NCBI GenBank assembly: GCA_010909165.1
Contig: VJWM01000117.1
Coordinates: forward strand, 124,001-188,000
DNA length: 64,000 nucleotides
Source: Anthoceros angustus
Lineage: Eukaryota; Streptophyta; Anthocerotopsida; Anthocerotales; Anthocerotaceae
Direction of reading: 5' to 3'
The notes beneath the pieces are model-generated. The model worked only from the letters and a program-made list of their open reading frames with translations. It did not search any database and was not told where the DNA came from. The position numbers and the translations under genes were made by a program. Below, one piece after another: positions 59,070 to 64,000 of this stretch (its first letter is position 1; every line of letters begins with the position of its first letter).

Positions 59070-60830
59070 ATGGAACACCAAAGTGTAGGACCAAATAGTC
59101 TCACCTTCGTCAGACTGCTAAAAGCATGTGCAATGATAGCTGACATGGAAGTGGAAGGACCTGTATCTGGAAACAAAGTAAAGGTGGAAGCGCTGAAACA
59201 AGGTCAGGTTATTCATGCTGATATGGTTAGAACGGGATTGGCATCGAATGAGTGCTCTTATTTTGTCTGCAAGCTATGCTTATTGAGTGCACAGGATGTG
59301 TTCGAGAATCTGTCAAGTCAGAACGTAGTGTCATGGAGTGCGATGCTTGCAGGATATACCCAGCTAAAATAGCCGACAAGGCCCTGCAAATTTATGGGTT
59401 TAGGGTTGAGCAAGGCGTGAAACCTATGAGAGGACCTTTGTCACTGCACTCTAAGCATGTTGTAGTCCTGCAGCTTGTGAACAAAGCGCAAGGGTAGATG
59501 TTATGTTCATGAAAATAGGGTTATTGCAGAAGGGGAAGTTCATGCATGCGGATGCGATTGAAAGGGGGAATTCATCAGTTGTTTCACTATGTAGCTCTCT
59601 CATTAACTAGTATGCGACTTGTGGAGCAATTCAATTGCACAACAATGTATTTTCATAGCAGCACATGCGCAACAACCCAGGGGTGGCAGGTTGTTGCAAC
59701 TATATGCAGAAATGCGGCACAAGGAAGCAGATTCAATGAGTGGACCGTTTTTCCGGTGCTTGAAGGCTGTGACTCTTTGGCTGACTTGGGAGCAGGAATT
59801 AACATTGGAGGATAGCCAATCAAAGAGGCTTGTGGCAGGCCAAGATGGTTCACTCTGAAGCTTTTAGCAAAGCACATGAGTTGAATACGTGTGCTGCGAG
59901 CACCCTGGTCCAAGCTTATGCGCATCATGGGAGCCTAGTGGATGCATACCACGTATTTAATGCAATGTCTCATGGTGACCTCTGGTGTGGGATGCAGTGT
60001 TGGCGTGATATGCTCAGTTGGGGTCAGATGAGAAATAGCTGGCGTTTTATGCAAAAATGCAGGTATGTGGTGAGGCATCAGATGACTGGACTTTTGCCAG
60101 CTTATTCAAAGCATGCAGTAGCTTTGCAAATTTAGAGAAAGGCACACTCGTGGATAGGATACACAATCAAATTCCTGTCTTGACTTAAGTGGAAGGATAC
60201 GCACGTGGAAGTTTTAAACAGGGAATATACTGCTGGCCTGGTTGTTGGCATCCCTCTTATCAACATGTATGTAAGCTGTTGAAGCTTGGTGGACGTGCGG
60301 CTTCTATTTGACTCATTGTTGAATGTGGTTTCATGGACTGCAATGCTTGCCGGTTATGCTCAGTAGCTGCAGGGTGAGACGGATGATTATATAGAATGGA
60401 TTGGTGGATGTGCTCAGCAGGATGACGGAAAGAAGGCTCAGCAACTTTATGCTCAAATAGTTCATCGCCCCACTGCAGACAAAGGCTGTCTAGCCAAATG
60501 AGACCACTTTTTGGGGCGTCCTGAAAGCACGTGGTAGCACCGAAAGTTTGCAGCAATATTCTCCGTGAGATGGTCGAAAGTGGATATGTTCAAACCATTG
60601 CCCTTGCGATCGCTCGTCCATGCTTCTGGCAAATGTGGGAGCACGAAGCGTGCTCGACAGGTTTTGTACTCTCATCTCCAAAGCTCTTCATCCGACGTGA
60701 GCCTGCAATGCTCGATGCGAATGAAGCAAGCAGGAGTAGAGCCAGATCGAGGCACTTGTATCTCGATCCTCTCATTCAACAGCCATGTGAGCCTAGAATC
60801 CATGCCATGAGATGGCGTTGACACTGTTGG
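59070..60830 (+). pseudogene. PPR (PLS-class) pseudogene, copy 1
   Basis: Pentatricopeptide repeats are organellar RNA-binding helical hairpins. Recognisable pieces: 'NSLTFVRLLKACAMIADME', 'QVIHADMVRTGLASNE', 'NVVSWSAMLAGYTQ' (59070-59372); 'LNTCAASTLVQAYAHHGSLVDAYHVFN' in part (59880-59965); 'PLINMYVSC' and 'NVVSWTAMLAGYAQ' (60250-60365); 'KCGSTKRARQVLYSHL' (about 60630-60680). The 'VVSWxAMLAGYxQ' motif is the standard PLS-type signature. Frameshifts and stops separate the pieces, including a stop directly after 'GYAQ', so no complete protein is encoded. No E or DYW domain is seen. Confidence 0.8.
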
Positions 60831-62335
60831 AACAGACCAGCACATTAGCTTCCAATGAAATTGAACTACGAGAAATTAATACAATGGAACGCATTAAACT
60901 CCAAGTTTACACGTGTGACTCTGTAGAAGGTTGTGCTGGTTCCCCGTGACTACGTAGAGCACAGTGGAGGAACGTTGATACTTGTTGCAGAGTATTCCGT
61001 AGATGACCCTCCGGGAACCTCATGGAGCTACTTGCTGCCTAGTATCTTCGATGGCATAAGTTACATTACATACGGTACTCTATGCAAAGTATCCTTTAGA
61101 CGACCCTCCAAAATCATGGAGCCTAGTGGATGCATACCACGTATTTAATGCAATGTCTCATGGTGACCTCTGGTGTGGGATGCAGTGTTGGCGTGATATG
61201 CTCAGTTGGGGTCAGATGAGAAATAGCTGGCGTTTTATGCAAAAATGCAGGTATGTGGTGAGGCATCAGATGACTGGACTTTTGCCAGCTTATTCAAAGC
61301 ATGCAGTAGCTTTGCAAATTTAGAGAAAGGCACACTCGTGGATAGGATACACAATCAAATTCCTGTCTTGACTTAAGTGGAAGGATACGCACGTGGAAGT
61401 TTTAAACAGGGAATATACTGCTGGCCTGGTTGTTGGCATCCCTCTTATCAACATGTATGTAAGCTGTTGAAGCTTGGTGGACGCGGCTTCTATTTGACTC
61501 ATTGTTGAATGTGGTTTCATGGACTGCAATGCTTGCCGGTTATGCTCAGTAGCTGCAGGTGAGACGGATGATTATATAGAATGGATTGGTGGATGTGCTC
61601 AGGATGACGGAAAGAAGGCTCAGCAACTTTATGCTCAAATAGTTCATCGCCCCACTGCAGACAAAGGCTGTCCTAGCCAAATGAGACCACTTTTGGGGCG
61701 TCCTGAAAGCACGTGGTAGGAAAGTTTGCAGCAATATTCTCCGTGAGATGGTCGAAAGTGGATATGTTCAAACCATTGCCCTTGCGATCGCTCGTCCATG
61801 CTTCTGGCAAATGTGGGAGCACGAAGCGTGCTCGACAGGTTTTGTACTCTCATCTCCAAAGCTCTTCATCCGACGTGAGCCTGCAATGCTCGATGCGAAT
61901 GAAGCAAGCAGGAGTAGAGCCAGATCGAGGCACTTGTATCTCGATCCTCTCATTCGGCAGCCATGTGAGCCTAGAATCCATGCCATGAGATGGCGTTGAC
62001 ACTGTTGGAACAGACCAGCACATTAGCTTCCAATGAAATTGAACTACGAGAAATTAATACAATGGAACGCATTAAACTCCAAGTTTACACGTGTGACTCT
62101 GTAGAAGGTTGTGCTGGTTCCCCGTGACTACGTAGAGCACAGTGGAGGAACGTTGATACTTGTTGCAGAGTATTCCGTAGATGACCCTCCGGGAACCTCA
62201 TGGAGCTACTTGCTGCCTAGTATCTTCGATGGCATAAGTTACATTACATACGGTACTCTATGCAAAGTATCCTTTAGACGACCCTCCAAAATCTCATGGA
62301 GCTACTTGCTACCTAGTATTTCATACGGCGAACGC
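59931..62335 (+). repeat. Tandem duplication, 1.19 kb x 2, of PPR pseudogene segment
   Basis: 59931-61118 is repeated at 61119-about 62335 ('gagcctagtggatgcatacc' at 59931 and 61119, spacing 1,188 bp). The second copy differs by small deletions: 'gacgtgcggc' to 'gacgcggc', 'gctcagcaggatg' to 'gctcaggatg', 'tggtagcaccgaaag' to 'tggtaggaaag', and 'gcagggtgag' to 'gcaggtgag'. The units run past the PPR frames into 'tatgcaaagtatcctttaga'. The junction shares ATGGA-like bases. Confidence 0.9.
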
Positions 62336-62712
62336 TAGACATCTCCACAAAGAACGTTAGATATCTCCACAGAGTTTTAGCAGCACGCGTCTCAAGACAG
62401 CCTGGCAACCTTGCCACCTACAACTTTAGATAGCAGACGTTGAATATCTCTACAGAGTTATTGCGACACACGCCCCGAGATAGCTGCGATACCCGACGTC
62501 CGATGTGTGCTCTATATAAACAGCGTATGTGATGTCCTACTATGGACAAGGAGAAAAATGCGGACTCCCCCGCTTAGGAAGGTAATAGACCGTTTTTTTT
62601 GTTTTTCGTTAGTGTTGGGCGGGAAATAAGGCGGAAAAAGGGGAAATAAGGTTGAATAAGGGGAATGATGATGGACGGCAGGAAGTGATGAGGGCGGGTA
62701 GCAGGAAACTCC
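62336..62712. other. Spacer, no recognised gene
   Basis: Contains two short repeats of 'gttagatatctccacag' and related words (62345-62475). No coding frame of note is present. The AT-rich T-run at 62593 may be part of an unknown element. Confidence 0.4.
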
Positions 62713-62806
62713 GGAGTAGGCCACTCCGCAGTAAACGCCGGAGTAGGCCACACCCGACTAAACTCCGGAGTAGGCCACTCCGGACTCAACTCTGGAGTAG
62801 AACGCA
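62713..62806. repeat. Minisatellite, about 27-28-bp unit, 3+ copies
   Basis: The unit 'gagtaggccactccgcagta' plus 'aacgccg' is repeated with variation three times and starts a fourth. Variant units end 'ctaaactccg' and 'ctcaactctg'. The sequence is self-similar on the two strands because 'ccggag/ctccgg' is palindromic. Confidence 0.8.
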
Positions 62807-62960
62807 ATAAGTCCGCCGGGAAAAGTAACTTCGGAAAAGGGATGGAGCGCATAGGCAAGGGGGCCACGTGGACGGTGTTGAGAGGAGGACGGGCATGCAG
62901 GGGACCAGGACCACAGGGTTGTCAGCGGCCGTTATGGGCAGGTAACCACGACCCAAGGAC

Positions 62961-63254
62961 ATGTACCAGGGAGGCGGTGGCGTAAGGCTAGAGTACATGA
63001 TGCCGGACTCTGGCAGTTACAAGCCGAAGGACGTGTTCCGTGCTTGCGATTACTCCGACCGAGAAGGTCATTCTCTCGACCGACTTCCCGACAGTTTTCG
63101 CAGTCACTTGCACTCATGCATCCCGCTCTCTGGCGCTCTCTCTTCCGATGCCCAAGCGTACCTCCGAGCCGGAGGCTACTACGACGGGGAGGGAGATAGT
63201 GGTCGTCGCTCCAGCAGCCCAGCAACCTGCTCCGGTCCAAGCCACCGAGCCTCG
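62961..63254 (+). other. Unassigned open frames upstream of the candidate LTR
   Basis: Two overlapping frames (62961-63281 and 63040-63300) without known domains. One has a proline/alanine/threonine-rich stretch ('VVAPAAQQPAPVQATEP'). Either could be the end of a short gene or an unrelated gag-like remnant. The absence of supporting motifs keeps this low. Confidence 0.3.
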
Positions 63255-63437
63255 TGTTGGATTAATAACCACGACGGTTAAATATCCCACTTACTTTTAG
63301 GTTATGCTATTTAGGGTTATTAGGCTACTTTTGTATATAACATTTTTCTGCTCATTATTAAATACACATCGTTTTATTTCCATTGCTCGCATGCCTCGCA
63401 TCGGCCTTTCTTGCTAGATGCATGAGGTATCTCCACA
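63255..63437 (+). repeat. Candidate copia 5' LTR, element runs off the window
   Basis: Starts TGTTGGATTAATAACC and ends ATCTCCACA, directly followed by a TGGTATCGAGCACC primer-binding-site candidate (63438-63451), close to the initiator-Met type used by many plant copia elements. Inside are a TATA-like GTATATAAC (about 63333) and AT-rich polyadenylation-like sequence (about 63355). The second LTR is outside the window, so the left boundary is a proposal. Confidence 0.45.
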
Positions 63438-64000
63438 TGGTATCGAGCACCTTGATGGTGTCTCGAATCCTTTGTATCTTGCAATGCCTCGTGGTCGTGG
63501 AGAACGTGTGTTCTCGCGTGGTGAATTTCCTTCAAGGCACCATGGACCACTAATCTCTCCACCACTCCCAAGCGCCTGGATTGCATTTTTCTCGATAATT
63601 ATCGAGAAATAATCCGGCGATGTCGGAAGAGGCGATCGCGAGCAAAGAAGGCTCCATAATTTTAAAGCAGAGCAAAGATTAAATAGACATCAAGAAGTTC
63701 AGCTTGTGGAAGTCACTCCAAACAAGTGACCAAGAATCGACAATTTAAAACACAATCTAAATATCAGCATTTAGACAATAAAAATGCGATCTAATTTGGA
63801 GTTTCTTGATGATGCTATAGAAGGCGAAGATTTTGATTGAAAATCCGCACATGAGGATATCCATTCTCTTGTAGAATCTCATTGTAATCGGATTGAAAAA
63901 TGTGTGGCTCAATTGCGTGCAAGCAGGACATTTTTCTAGAGGCTTTGCATGAGCAAGAGAAGCGCACCAACGTGCACTTAATTGCCCGCAAGTGTTTTCG
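63438..64000 (+). mobile_element. Probable 5' internal region of a copia element, incomplete
   Basis: After the primer-binding-site candidate, a basic frame follows (63418-63612), and further on 'IKKFSLWKSLQTSDQ' (about 63688-63735) resembles the copia gag N-terminal 'F.G.NF..WK' region in degraded form. Stops follow soon after. The sequence ends at the window edge, so neither completeness nor lineage can be judged. Confidence 0.35.

Noticed and set aside
63300-63325. Telomere-like 'ttagggttatt' as an interstitial telomere
   Set aside because: A single degenerate unit, not an array; chance occurrence in AT-rich LTR-like sequence.

Overview
This is a nuclear genomic window from a land plant. 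The evidence is spliced, conserved plant genes with GT-AG introns, a plant telo-box promoter, a pentatricopeptide-repeat (PPR) gene family, and nested plant transposable elements (Ty3/gypsy, Ty1/copia, and MULE-type transposases with SWIM zinc fingers). Most introns that can be placed are about 60-200 bp and two genes start only 50 bp apart. That resembles compact-intron lineages such as lycophytes, but the lineage is an inference. No rRNA, tRNA, CRISPR array or bacterial operon was recognised.

Layout. 1-2.9 kb: unassigned sequence with a palindrome and one copy of an interspersed repeat. 2.95-13.9 kb: a divergent pair, a mitochondrial ribosomal protein uS9 gene (minus) and a 14-exon URB1/Npa1-like ribosome-biogenesis gene of about 2,790 aa (plus), sharing a 50-bp intergenic region with a telo-box. 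15.1-15.65 kb: a decayed duplicate of the URB1 last exon and its flank. 15.6-20.3 kb: a GH27 (APSE/melibiase-type) glycosidase gene on the minus strand whose first two exons are present three times in tandem. 20.6-26.6 kb: a degenerate MULE/SWIM transposon with inverted terminal repeats, a tandemly duplicated terminal region, and the 5' half of a second MULE/SWIM coding region. 26.634-44.427 kb: a Ty3/gypsy retrotransposon with about 4.5-kb LTRs inserted in that coding region, with a 5-bp target duplication. 44.4-49.4 kb: the 3' half of the split MULE and a 1.7-kb tandem duplication of its 3' flank. 49.7-55 kb: an internally deleted Ty1/copia element (minus), partly re-duplicated. 54-57.3 kb: an intact adenine phosphoribosyltransferase gene preceded by two truncated copies of its promoter and first exon. 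57.7-58 kb: a small single-pass membrane protein. 59-62.3 kb: PPR pseudogene sequence, tandemly duplicated. 62.3-64 kb: a minisatellite and the start of another probable copia element.

The host genes serve ordinary functions: organellar translation, 60S ribosome assembly, cell-wall glycan hydrolysis and adenine salvage. The remarkable property is structural. At least eight local tandem duplications of 0.4-2 kb occur in 64 kb. The junctions I inspected carry short microhomologies, and the copies differ mainly by 1-4 bp indels. Either this is a real, highly duplication-prone locus or part of it reflects assembly and consensus error; both readings are set out in the findings.
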